Shown here piece after piece: positions 8,336 through 16,178 of a stretch of DNA of 64,000 nucleotides (the first letter of the stretch is position 1; each line of letters begins with the position of its first letter). The notes beneath the pieces were generated by a model. That model worked only from the letters and a program-made list of their open reading frames with translations. It ran no database searches and had not been told where the DNA came from. Source of the DNA: Acidithiobacillus_B sp049965315 (GTDB lineage: Bacteria > Pseudomonadota > Gammaproteobacteria > Acidithiobacillales > Acidithiobacillaceae); assembly GCF_049965315.1 (NCBI RefSeq), contig NZ_JBMFWL010000001.1, forward strand, positions 1-64,000. Direction: 5' to 3'. The position numbers and the translations under genes were made by a program.

Positions 8336-8340
8336 AGACC

Positions 8341-8595
8341 ATGGACCCGAAATTGGATGCGGAACCCATGCCCCTCAGCGATTGCGTCGAACTGGTGGTG
8401 CAGCAGTACCTCAGCGATCTCCAGGGAGAAACCCCGAGCAACATGCACCGCCTGGTGATGGAGGCCGTGGAGCGCGCCCTCCTGGACACGGTATTGCAGC
8501 GCTGCGCGGGACAGCGGGGCGTTGCGGCGCAATGGCTGGGCATCAATCGCAACACCCTGCGCAAGAAACTGCAAAGCTACGGGCTGGAGACCTGA
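8341..8595 (+). CDS. fis: Fis-family DNA-binding protein
   Basis: Small helix-turn-helix protein of 84 residues. Fis is a nucleoid-associated protein that bends DNA and modulates rRNA, recombination and growth-phase genes. The C-terminal helix-turn-helix QWLGINRNTLRKKLQSYGL is the Fis/NtrC-type DNA-binding element, and the N-terminal helices give the dimer region. It is shorter than enterobacterial Fis (98 residues), as in many non-enteric proteobacteria. It lies at the end of the accBC-prmA cluster, and its 3' end overlaps the convergent lytic transglycosylase gene by 19 bases. Confidence 0.88.
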   Translation: MDPKLDAEPMPLSDCVELVVQQYLSDLQGETPSNMHRLVMEAVERALLDTVLQRCAGQRGVAAQWLGINRNTLRKKLQSYGLET

Positions 8596-9221
8596 ATCAG
8601 GCCGGTCCGCCCTTGGCCGGCCGCGCCCTCCCCTTCAGCCAGATAGCGCTGGTAAAATCCCAGGACGCGGGGAACATAGTTCTGGGTTTCCGCATAGGGT
8701 GGGATGTGGTAGCCCGACTGCACCACCGCCTGCGAGCCGGCATTGTAAGCCGCGATGGCCAGCCGCAGATCCCCACCGAAGGTGCGCAGGAGGTGCGCCA
8801 GATAGGCCGTGCCACCGTCGATATTTTCCTGGGCGCTGAAGGCATTGCCCACCCCGAAGCGATCCGCCGTTCCCGGCATGAGCTGCATCAGGCCCATGGC
8901 GCCCTTGGGGGAGACGGCGCCGGCGTTGTAACCCGATTCGGCGCTGATGACGGCGTTGATCAGCGCCTGGCTCACGCCAAAGCGCGCCGCCGCCTTCTCG
9001 ATCAGGGGTTGATAACGCTCCCGCGCCTGGCGATTGAAGCTGGCCCGGGCTGCTGCCACGGCCATCCGCGGAGTGCGCATCACCATCCGGTACTGGGGAT
9101 TGCCCTGCGGCATGTTCGTCATGTGGATCACGCCGTTGCTATCCGTATAGGCATAAATGTCGGCCCGCGCCGCAGGGGCCGCCAATGCCGTCAGGATCAG
9201 GCCCAGGGCCAGTGCCCTCAT
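8577..9221 (-). CDS. Periplasmic lytic transglycosylase (SLT domain, DUF4124 N-terminus)
   Basis: A 214-residue exported murein transglycosylase. A Sec signal peptide spans about residues 1-20 (MRALALGLILTALAAPAARA). A DUF4124-like segment follows (IYAYTDSNGVIHMTN), then the SLT lysozyme-like domain. The catalytic glutamate is in INAVISAESGYNAGAVSPKG, followed by AMGLMQLMPGTADRFGV and IAAYNAGSQAV. Such enzymes cut glycan strands to form 1,6-anhydro-MurNAc; anmK in this window recycles that product. The ATG overlaps the sspB stop by four bases, so the two genes form a pair. Confidence 0.9.
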   Translation of the reverse strand: MRALALGLILTALAAPAARADIYAYTDSNGVIHMTNMPQGNPQYRMVMRTPRMAVAAARASFNRQARERYQPLIEKAAARFGVSQALINAVISAESGYNAGAVSPKGAMGLMQLMPGTADRFGVGNAFSAQENIDGGTAYLAHLLRTFGGDLRLAIAAYNAGSQAVVQSGYHIPPYAETQNYVPRVLGFYQRYLAEGEGAAGQGRTGLIQVSSP

Positions 9222-9649
9222 TTCACCACGCGCAACTGCGGGCGTGCGGCCCGGGGGGCTTCGCCATCGGCCGTCGAGGATGGGCCCGGCGTGGCGGGTG
9301 GCGGCGGCTCGGAGGGCAGGACCGGCTCGCCAAAGCCCATACCTTCCTGGGTTTCCGCCGCATAGATCGCCACCACCGCGCCCATGGGCACCTCCACCGG
9401 CCGGGCCACGCCGCCAAAGCGGGCGCTGAAGGAAATCCAGCCATCGGCCATCACCAGGCCATGGCTCGCCCGCGGCGAGATATCCAGGATCATCCGTCCG
9501 TCCCGGTCATAACCGGGCGGCACCGCGACCCCCGGATAATCCACCACCACCAAGACATAAGGCGTATATCCCTGTTCCAGACACCAGGTATAAATGGCAT
9601 TCAACAAATAGGGCTTTGCACTTTCCGGCAACAATCCTGATTCCTCCAT
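9218..9649 (-). CDS. sspB: ClpXP protease specificity-enhancing factor SspB
   Basis: SspB adaptor of about 143 residues. It binds ssrA tags on proteins released from stalled ribosomes and delivers them to ClpXP. Visible are the folded domain (PYLLNAIYTWCLEQGYTPYV, then SPRASHGLVMADGWISFSAR), a central ligand groove, a Pro-rich flexible linker and the short basic C-terminus RPQLRVVK, which matches the ClpX-binding tail (XB motif) of SspB. An upstream GTG at 9658 is an alternative start. The usual partner sspA is not adjacent; a lytic transglycosylase gene follows instead. Confidence 0.9.
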   Translation of the reverse strand: MEESGLLPESAKPYLLNAIYTWCLEQGYTPYVLVVVDYPGVAVPPGYDRDGRMILDISPRASHGLVMADGWISFSARFGGVARPVEVPMGAVVAIYAAETQEGMGFGEPVLPSEPPPPATPGPSSTADGEAPRAARPQLRVVK

Positions 9650-9880
9650 CGACTTCACCGGGGCTTGGATCTCCCGGCAAAGGCAGTATATAGACGCTTT
9701 TCAGCCAAGCTCAAGGCAGTGCCCACGCTGCGCCCAGGGTGGATGAGGGCAAGGTCGCCGGAATCGCGACAAAAAGCAATGGCGCCCTCGCCGCCTTCCC
9801 AGCGATCATGAAATGCCTTCCCCGACCCCGGATTGATTGCGTATTCCGGCTTTCTTCCAAAGAAAACGGATCAGCAATGA

Positions 9881-9898
9881 GGCCGCTCACGAGCGGCC
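9881..9898. terminator. Hairpin in the sspB-fbp gap
   Basis: GGCCGCT and AGCGGCC form a perfect 7-bp stem around CACG. On the plus strand it is followed by CCTCTTTCG, a weak U-tract; the minus side (downstream of fbp) lacks one. It may end fbp transcription or a small RNA. The rest of 9650-9944 shows no convincing gene. Confidence 0.5.
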
Positions 9899-9944
9899 CT
9901 CTTTCGTCCCTTCAGCCCAGGGGAACAGGCCGGAGCAAAACGAT

Positions 9945-10949
9945 CTAGTCCCGGTGGTAGGCCACCACCCGCTCCACCTCGTTCCGTGCCCCCAGGATCA
10001 CCGGCACGCGCTGGTGCAGGGAGGTGGGCTCGATGTCGAGGATGCGCTGGGTGCCGGTGCTGGCGGCGCCGCCAGCCTGCTCGATGAGATAGGACATGGG
10101 GTTGGCCTCATAGAGCAGGCGCAGCTTGCCCGGCTTTTGCGGATCACGATTATCGAAGGGGTAGAGGAAGATACCCCCGCGGCAGAGGATGCGATGCACG
10201 TCGGCCACCATGGAGCCCACCCAGCGCATGTTGAAATCGCGCTGGCGCGGGCCGTCCTTGCCCGCGTTGAGTTCGTTGATATAACGCTGTACCGGCTCCT
10301 GCCAGTGCCGCTGATTGCTCATGTTGATGGCATACTCGCCGGTATCCTCGGGGATGCGCATCTGGGTATGGGTAAGGATATACTCCCCGATGGAAGGCTC
10401 CAGGGTGAAGCCGTTGACGCCGTAACCGGTGCTATAGATGAGCATGTTGCAGGAGCCATAGAGGGCGTAACCGGCACAGACCTGTTCCACGCCCGGCTGA
10501 AGGAAATCCGCAGGCTCGGCATCCCGGCCCGCAATGGGTGCCTTGAGGATGCTGAAGATGGTCCCCACGCTGATGCCCACGTCGATATTGCTGGAACCGT
10601 CGAGGGGATCGAAAAGCAGCAGATACTTGCCCCGCGGGACGCTGTGGGGAATGGGATAGGGGTTGTCCATCTCTTCGGAGACCATGCCCGCCAGGTGCCC
10701 CGTCCAGTCCATGGACTTGAGAATGGCTTCGTTGGAGATGAGATCCAGCTTCTTCTGGGTTTCGCCCTGCACGTTATCGGTACCCGCGCTGCCCAGCACC
10801 CCCGCCAGACCGCCGCGATAGACCTGGGCGCCGATGAATTTGCAGGCGGTGGTGAGGTCGTTGAGCAACCCGGCAAAGTCCCCCGTGGAGCCGGGGTAGA
10901 GGCGCGTTTCTTCGATGATGAACTGGCTAAGGGTGGTTCCGATATGCAT
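9945..10949 (-). CDS. fbp: Class I fructose-1,6-bisphosphatase
   Basis: Class I FBPase of 334 residues. It hydrolyses fructose-1,6-bisphosphate to fructose-6-phosphate in gluconeogenesis and in the regenerative phase of the Calvin cycle. Visible are VSEEMDNPYPIP (a metal-binding acidic site), the hallmark LLFDPLDGSSNIDVGISVGT, and the substrate-binding segment YALYGSCNMLIYSTG. The ATG at 10949 gives the family-like start MHIGTTLSQFIIEET; the frame stays open 36 codons upstream without family resemblance. Together with rpiA at 52.4 kb it is consistent with autotrophic carbon fixation, though neither gene proves it. Confidence 0.96.
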   Translation of the reverse strand: MHIGTTLSQFIIEETRLYPGSTGDFAGLLNDLTTACKFIGAQVYRGGLAGVLGSAGTDNVQGETQKKLDLISNEAILKSMDWTGHLAGMVSEEMDNPYPIPHSVPRGKYLLLFDPLDGSSNIDVGISVGTIFSILKAPIAGRDAEPADFLQPGVEQVCAGYALYGSCNMLIYSTGYGVNGFTLEPSIGEYILTHTQMRIPEDTGEYAINMSNQRHWQEPVQRYINELNAGKDGPRQRDFNMRWVGSMVADVHRILCRGGIFLYPFDNRDPQKPGKLRLLYEANPMSYLIEQAGGAASTGTQRILDIEPTSLHQRVPVILGARNEVERVVAYHRD

Positions 10950-10984
10950 GACACGGTCCTTTGATGATGATGCCGGGCGGCGCC

Positions 10985-11743
10985 CTAGAGCGCGCTCAGA
11001 CCCAGGTGAAATTCCACAGGGGATTCTAGCAAGCGCGTCGTTCCCTGGTCCAACCATTGCAAAAAGTGGATATGGAAGCGATGGGCGCCGCCGCTGAATT
11101 TGGGGAAATAGCCAAGACCGTCACGCAGGCGAATGCAGACCAGGGCCGGGGGCTGGCGCGGATTGAGGGGAGCGCCGTAACGTCCATCCGCAGCCTCCAC
11201 CACGGACCAGCCGCAGGTCTCGCGGATCAGGTCCAGCACGAGGCTCACGCCTTTTTCCAGACTCTCCAGGCTCTCCACCCAGGATGCCAGCAACGCGGCG
11301 ATCTCCGCGGGCGCCCGCTGGCACCAGAAGGCGAGGATGGGCAGATCACAGTTCGCCAGGCCGCCCGGGACACCCAGCCGCCCCCGGGCCAGGTGAATGA
11401 GTTCCTGACGGCGCAGGGCCTCGCCAAAAGGCCCGCGTCTTTCGCGCAAGACCTGCAAGTGCTGGTCAACGCGAAACTGCAAACTGCGCAATTGGTCGAC
11501 GTCCACCTCCGGGCTTTGCGCCCAAAGGGCGAAGGTGTGGGCGAGCCGCTCCAGTTCCAGGATCAGATCGAGGCGCAGTTCGGGACGGTTGCAAAAATCG
11601 AGGATTTCGTTGCATGCCCGGAGGGCGGCGCGCAGACTGGCGGGCGCATCGCTTCCGAGTGGGGAGCGGAGCTGGGCAAACACCCCCTCCAAGCGCAGGA
11701 AAAGTCGCGTGCGTTCATTGAGAGGATATTCGTAAAGGGACAT
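10985..11743 (-). CDS. zapD: Cell division protein ZapD
   Basis: ZapD (formerly DUF1342/YacF) of 252 residues, the normal length. ZapD binds the C-terminus of FtsZ and bundles filaments at the division septum. The N-terminal YEYPLNERTRLFLRLE segment is highly characteristic, as is QRAPAEIAALLASWVESLE and the C-terminal FHIHFLQW region. It follows coaE and pilD on the same strand (54-base gap). The coaE-zapD pairing near pilD is typical of gammaproteobacteria and supports the identification. Confidence 0.93.
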   Translation of the reverse strand: MSLYEYPLNERTRLFLRLEGVFAQLRSPLGSDAPASLRAALRACNEILDFCNRPELRLDLILELERLAHTFALWAQSPEVDVDQLRSLQFRVDQHLQVLRERRGPFGEALRRQELIHLARGRLGVPGGLANCDLPILAFWCQRAPAEIAALLASWVESLESLEKGVSLVLDLIRETCGWSVVEAADGRYGAPLNPRQPPALVCIRLRDGLGYFPKFSGGAHRFHIHFLQWLDQGTTRLLESPVEFHLGLSAL

Positions 11744-11797
11744 GCGCAGAGCCTCGTTATTTTTTTAGGGTGCCATAAGGCAAGGTGCGGCGCAAAT

Positions 11798-12415
11798 TTA
11801 GGGATTCGGGCCGAAATCCGGGTGGAGCGTGGCGAGAAACTCCCGCAACTGGCGGCGCGCGGCGGCTGGCGAGCCGCTGTTGTCGATGACGACGTCGGCC
11901 GCGGCGAGACGGGTGGCGCGATCGCACTGGGCGGCAAGGACGGTGCGGATCTGCGCATCACTCCAGTCCGAGCGCGCCTTGACCCGCGCCATCTGCTGCT
12001 CGGGCAGGCAGTCCACCACCACGACCTGATCCACCAGCGCCCCATAGCCCCCTTCCAGCAGCAGGGGCACAACCCAGACGATGAGGGCGTCGGGATGGGC
12101 GGCAGCAATGCGCGCGCTCCGGGCGATCATGGCGGCGCGGATGGGGGGATGGAGCAGGGCTTCCAGCCAGGCCCGGGCCTCGGCATCGGCAAACACGCGC
12201 TGGCGCAGGGCGGCCCGCTCCAGGATGCCCTGGGAATTCAGCATCTGCGGGCCAAAATGGGCCGCAATGGCGGCCAGGGCGGGGGTGCCCGGAGCAACGA
12301 TTTCCCGTGCGAGCAGGTCGGCGTCGATGATGTGGGCACCCGCTTCCGCCAGCCATGCCGCAATGGTGCTCTTGCCGCAGGCCAATCCGCCCGTGAGGCC
12401 AATGCGCCAGGCCAT
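11798..12415 (-). CDS. coaE: Dephospho-CoA kinase
   Basis: P-loop kinase of 205 residues performing the last step of coenzyme A synthesis, phosphorylation of the 3'-hydroxyl of dephospho-CoA. The Walker A motif GLTGGLACGKSTIA is at the N-terminus, followed by the IIDADLLAREIVAPG acceptor-binding segment and the VVVDCLPEQQMARVKAR region near residue 140. The ATG is immediately after the pilD stop codon, so the genes are almost certainly cotranscribed. The pilD-coaE-zapD order is a conserved proteobacterial arrangement. Confidence 0.95.
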   Translation of the reverse strand: MAWRIGLTGGLACGKSTIAAWLAEAGAHIIDADLLAREIVAPGTPALAAIAAHFGPQMLNSQGILERAALRQRVFADAEARAWLEALLHPPIRAAMIARSARIAAAHPDALIVWVVPLLLEGGYGALVDQVVVVDCLPEQQMARVKARSDWSDAQIRTVLAAQCDRATRLAAADVVIDNSGSPAAARRQLREFLATLHPDFGPNP

Positions 12416-13216
12416 CTAGCCGGCCCCCAGCCAATGCAGATAGGCGGCGATGATCTGCTGCGGCCAGAGCAGCATCAGCCAGCCCCCCAAGGCGAGGTAG
12501 GGACCAAAGGGCATGGCATAGTCGCGCCCCTTGCCCGCCAGCACATAGGCCATGGCCACCACACCGCCGCTGAGGGCGGCGATGAAGAGGGTCAGGAAGA
12601 CCGCCTGCCAGCCGAGCCAGGCGCCAATCATGGCCAGCAGCTTGAGATCACCGCCGCCCATGCCGTGCCGCCCGCTCCAGCGATGATAACCCGCCGCCAG
12701 CAGCCACAGACTGCCATAGCCCAACACCACCCCCGCCACGGCCTCCTGGGGGCTGACCAGGGCAAGACCGGGATGAACCAAAGCCGTCCCATTGAGCAAG
12801 AGGCCCGCCAAGATACCGGGCTTGGTGATGCGATCCGGCAGCAATTGCGTTTCCAGATCAATGACGGTGAGGGCCAGGAGGGCCCAAGTCAGGAGCAGGG
12901 CGGGAATGAGCCGCAACTCCCAGCCCAGTTCCCAAGCCACCATCACCGTCAGGGCGGCCGTCAAGAGTTCGAGGGCCGGGTAGCGGAAGGAGATGCGTAC
13001 CCCGCAGGCATGGCAACGCCCGCGCAGCAGCAGCCAGCTCAGGACCGGAATGTTCTCCCAGGGCCGCAGGCGATGGCCGCATTGCGGGCAGCGGGAAGGC
13101 GGATGGACGATGGACTCGCCCCGCGGCAGGCGATACACCACCACATTCAGGAAGCTGCCCAACAGCAGACCAAGAATGCCGAGCATGGTCAGGAACAGCG
13201 GAACGGGAACGGGCAT
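12416..13216 (-). CDS. pilD: Prepilin peptidase/N-methyltransferase PilD
   Basis: Polytopic inner-membrane aspartic protease of 266 residues. It cleaves the leader of type IV prepilins and type II pseudopilins and N-methylates the new N-terminus. The N-terminal domain has GSFLNVVVYRLPRGES and the two zinc cysteine pairs CPQCGHRL and CHACGVRI. The catalytic aspartates are in VIDLETQLLPD and the GMGGGDLKLLAMIGAWLG (GGGD) motif. The ATG at 13216 overlaps the pilR stop; a GTG one codon earlier is possible. It sits between pilR and coaE. Confidence 0.95.
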   Translation of the reverse strand: MPVPVPLFLTMLGILGLLLGSFLNVVVYRLPRGESIVHPPSRCPQCGHRLRPWENIPVLSWLLLRGRCHACGVRISFRYPALELLTAALTVMVAWELGWELRLIPALLLTWALLALTVIDLETQLLPDRITKPGILAGLLLNGTALVHPGLALVSPQEAVAGVVLGYGSLWLLAAGYHRWSGRHGMGGGDLKLLAMIGAWLGWQAVFLTLFIAALSGGVVAMAYVLAGKGRDYAMPFGPYLALGGWLMLLWPQQIIAAYLHWLGAG

Positions 13217-14559
13217 CACGGCCTCTCCTCCATGCGCAGTTTCTGCAGACGGGCATGCAGGGACTGCAGACTGATGCCCAGGACGCGCGCCGCAGCGACG
13301 GCATCCATCTCTACCCGCTCCAGCGTCTCCCGGAGCAGGCGCGCCTCGGCGGCATCGAGATCCATGGCGGCGTCCTCCCCTTCAGCGCCGGCGGGAAGCG
13401 CGCTCGCCGTTCCGCTGGGCTGCAAATCGGCAGCACCGATACTCGGCCCATCATGCAAGGCCAGGGCACGCTCCAGGAGATTTTCCAGTTCGCGCACATT
13501 GCCGGGGAAGGGATGGCGCTGCAGCCAGGCCAGGGCATCCGGGCGGAGGGTAACGGCGGGGCGGCCCTGAGCCCTGGCCATGCGCGCCAGCAGGGCAGTG
13601 CCCAACTCCGGCAGGTCTTCCACCCGCTCGCGCAGGGGCGGTATCTGCAGGGGCACGACATTGATGCGGTAGTAAAGGTCTTCCCGAAATTGCCCTGCCG
13701 CCACCATCTGGCCAATGTCGCGATGAGTGGCGGAGATCAGGCGGATATCCAGGGGCAGCTCCCGGGCTGCGCCCAGGGGCCGGATGGCCCGCTCCTGAAT
13801 GGCCCGCAGCAGCTTGACCTGCATGGACATGGGCAACTCTCCCACCTCGTCGAGAAAGAGCGTACCGCCATTGGCGGCGGCAAAGAGCCCTTCCCGCCGC
13901 TGCACCGCCCCGGAAAACGCCCCTTTTTCGGCACCAAAGAATTCGCTCTCCACCAGGCCTTCGGGAATGGCGCCGCAGTTGACGGCGATGAAGGGCTGGT
14001 TGCTGCGCGGCCCCGCCTCATGGATCGCACGCGCCACCAGTTCCTTGCCCGTACCCGATTCCCCGGCGATGTGTACCGGCGCATTGCTGCGTCCCAGCAG
14101 GAGGATCTTTTCGCGCAGGCGCTGCATGATGGGCGAACTGCCCACCAGGCGCGTAGCCGCGCTGGCCGGTGTAACGGCCAGGCCGGCCAAGGCGACGGCC
14201 TGTTCCGCCATGCGCCGCAGACGGGCGAGATCGATGGGCTTGGCCATGTAGTCGAAGGCCCCCGCCTGCATGGCCTCGACGGCGCCCTCGGCACTGGAAT
14301 AGGCGGTGATGACGGCTACCGGAGATTGGGGATAGCGATCATGGAGCAGCCGCACCAGTTCCATCCCCGAGCCATCGGGCAGGCGCAGATCCGTCAGGCA
14401 GAATAGCGGTGCGGCCTGGGCAATGGCGGCGCGGGCCTCGCGCAAGGAAGCCGCCGTCGCCACGGCGAGGTCCATTTCCTCCAGGGTGATGGCCAGCAAT
14501 TCGAGGATGGCCGGCTCGTCGTCCACAATCAGGGCGAACATTTTCGCAGCATGGTTCAT
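13216..14559 (-). CDS. pilR: Sigma-54-dependent response regulator PilR
   Basis: NtrC-family regulator of 447 residues that activates sigma-54 promoters of pilin genes when phosphorylated by PilS. A receiver domain (about 8-120) has the phosphoacceptor aspartate in CLTDLRLPDGSG and the AKPIDL lysine. An AAA+ domain follows, with Walker A GESGTGKELVAR, GGTLFLDEVGELP (Walker B) and ENLLERAL. A C-terminal Fis-type helix-turn-helix (AARVLGISLQSLHARLQKL) completes it. The sigma-54-contacting loop reads GAFSGA rather than GAFTGA. It overlaps both pilS and pilD by four or fewer bases. Confidence 0.94.
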   Translation of the reverse strand: MNHAAKMFALIVDDEPAILELLAITLEEMDLAVATAASLREARAAIAQAAPLFCLTDLRLPDGSGMELVRLLHDRYPQSPVAVITAYSSAEGAVEAMQAGAFDYMAKPIDLARLRRMAEQAVALAGLAVTPASAATRLVGSSPIMQRLREKILLLGRSNAPVHIAGESGTGKELVARAIHEAGPRSNQPFIAVNCGAIPEGLVESEFFGAEKGAFSGAVQRREGLFAAANGGTLFLDEVGELPMSMQVKLLRAIQERAIRPLGAARELPLDIRLISATHRDIGQMVAAGQFREDLYYRINVVPLQIPPLRERVEDLPELGTALLARMARAQGRPAVTLRPDALAWLQRHPFPGNVRELENLLERALALHDGPSIGAADLQPSGTASALPAGAEGEDAAMDLDAAEARLLRETLERVEMDAVAAARVLGISLQSLHARLQKLRMEERP

Positions 14560-16178
14560 GCGTCGTTACCGCCGGCTGCCGCGTCCCGGGGAAGGATCAG
14601 GCGGAACACGGCCCCCCCGCCCGGGTGGTTCATGGTCTCGATCCGCCCGCCGTTGAGGCGCAGGAGTTCGCGTACCATGGACAGACCCAGACCGGTGCCG
14701 CGCGAATCGGTGGTGAAGAAGGGCTCAAAAATCCGTTCCCCCAGGGCGCCGTCAATACCAGGGCCAAAGTCGCGCAACTCCACGGCGATTTCCCCTTTGC
14801 CCGAAGGCGCCACGGAGATCTGCAGGCGCGCACTGCCATCGCCAGCCACGCCATGGCGCACGGCATTGTGCAGCAGATTCCAGAGGATCTGGCGGAGGTG
14901 GGCGGGGTCGGCGAGGGCCACCAGATCCTCCTGCGGCAGGATCAAATCCACCTGCAAAGGGCGGAGGACCGGGTCCTCCCGCAACTGTTCGATCATGGCG
15001 GACAGGTACGGACGCAAGGAAAGGGGCTCGGGGTGGGCGGGCCCCGGCCGCGCCATTTCCAGCACCGACTCGACAATGGCGTTGATGCGCAGGGCCTCGC
15101 GCTCCAGGATGTGACAGAGGCGCAGGGCGGCGGGCTCCTGCACGCGCTCGCCCAGAAGCCCGGCGGCGTGGCGAATGGCGCTGAGGGGATTGCGGATCTC
15201 ATGGGCAATATTGGCGGCCAAACGCCCGAGGGCCGCCAGTTGCAGCTCTCGTTCGCGGGCGCGAAGCTGTGAGGCATCCTGGAGGAGGAGCAGCCGGAAG
15301 GGGCTGTCCGGCAAGGCAAACTGGCGCAGGATCAGCGTCCGGCTGACCCCTTCCAGGGCCGGATCGCTCGTCCCCAGATCGACGCTGGTGGCTTCGTCCG
15401 CCGGTCCCACGGACTGCCGCACGGCCGTCGCCAGACGGGGATGCACCAGATCCAGGGGAATGGGCGCCTCCATCCAGTGCCGGTAACCCGAAAGCAGGCG
15501 GGCGATGGGATTGCTGAGGATGACCCGGCTCTGCTGATCCAGCACCATGACCCCGACATCCATGTGCTGCACGATCTCCCGGCTCAGGGCATTGAGGTTG
15601 AGGACCTCGGCGCCGCGCTGGTTGGCCAGGCGGGTACTGCGCTCCAGGCTGGCCACCAGGCTATCGGCCAGTACCGCCACCGCAATGAGGGCGAGGACAT
15701 ATATGAGGATCTGGCCAAGGGGGGGATGATCCAGGGCCATGCCGCCGGCCAGGGATTCCATGAGCAGGAGCACCAAGAGGACCCACACAAAAACGAAGGC
15801 GCTCTGGCCGCGCAGGAGACTGGCCGTAGAGACCAGGAGCAGGAAGGGCAAGATGCTGAAGGGTCCGTTCAAACCCCCACCGAAGTGCAGCAAGGCCAGG
15901 ACCAGCAGGGTATCGATTCCCACCTGCACAAAGGCGTGCAGGCGCGCCTGGGGGGGCCAGCGCAGCATCACGGCGGCCAGATAGGCAAGACTGACGGCTG
16001 CCGCCGCCAGGGTCAAGGCGCGCAACAGGGCGCCGTTGCGGCCCAGATCGATGACCGTATCGCTCACCGGCAACTGCACCAGGAGGGCGATAGCCGCCGT
16101 GATCAGCAGCCGATAGGCAGAGATCCCCCAAAGCCGCTGCCAGTCGCCCTCACCTGCGGCCTGGACCACCACCGTCAA
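14556..16178 (-). CDS. pilS: Sensor histidine kinase PilS
   Basis: Membrane sensor kinase of about 540 residues, partner of PilR. Six or so hydrophobic segments occupy the first 190 residues. A PAS-like region (VMVLDQQSRVILSNP) follows, then the dimerisation/phosphoacceptor motif ANIAHEIRNPLSAIRHAAGL with the autophosphorylated histidine. The ATPase domain has QILWNLLHNAVRHG (N box) and the glycine box GTGLGLSMVRELLRLNGG. The likely start is a TTG overlapping the pilC stop by four bases; a later start is possible. In Pseudomonas PilS senses pilin levels in the membrane. Confidence 0.92.
   Translation of the reverse strand: MTVVVQAAGEGDWQRLWGISAYRLLITAAIALLVQLPVSDTVIDLGRNGALLRALTLAAAAVSLAYLAAVMLRWPPQARLHAFVQVGIDTLLVLALLHFGGGLNGPFSILPFLLLVSTASLLRGQSAFVFVWVLLVLLLMESLAGGMALDHPPLGQILIYVLALIAVAVLADSLVASLERSTRLANQRGAEVLNLNALSREIVQHMDVGVMVLDQQSRVILSNPIARLLSGYRHWMEAPIPLDLVHPRLATAVRQSVGPADEATSVDLGTSDPALEGVSRTLILRQFALPDSPFRLLLLQDASQLRARERELQLAALGRLAANIAHEIRNPLSAIRHAAGLLGERVQEPAALRLCHILEREALRINAIVESVLEMARPGPAHPEPLSLRPYLSAMIEQLREDPVLRPLQVDLILPQEDLVALADPAHLRQILWNLLHNAVRHGVAGDGSARLQISVAPSGKGEIAVELRDFGPGIDGALGERIFEPFFTTDSRGTGLGLSMVRELLRLNGGRIETMNHPGGGAVFRLILPRDAAAGGNDA

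Noticed and set aside
11057..13570. 837-codon plus-strand open frame
   Set aside because: Antisense to zapD, coaE and pilD; low-complexity composition typical of a GC-rich shadow, no domain visible.
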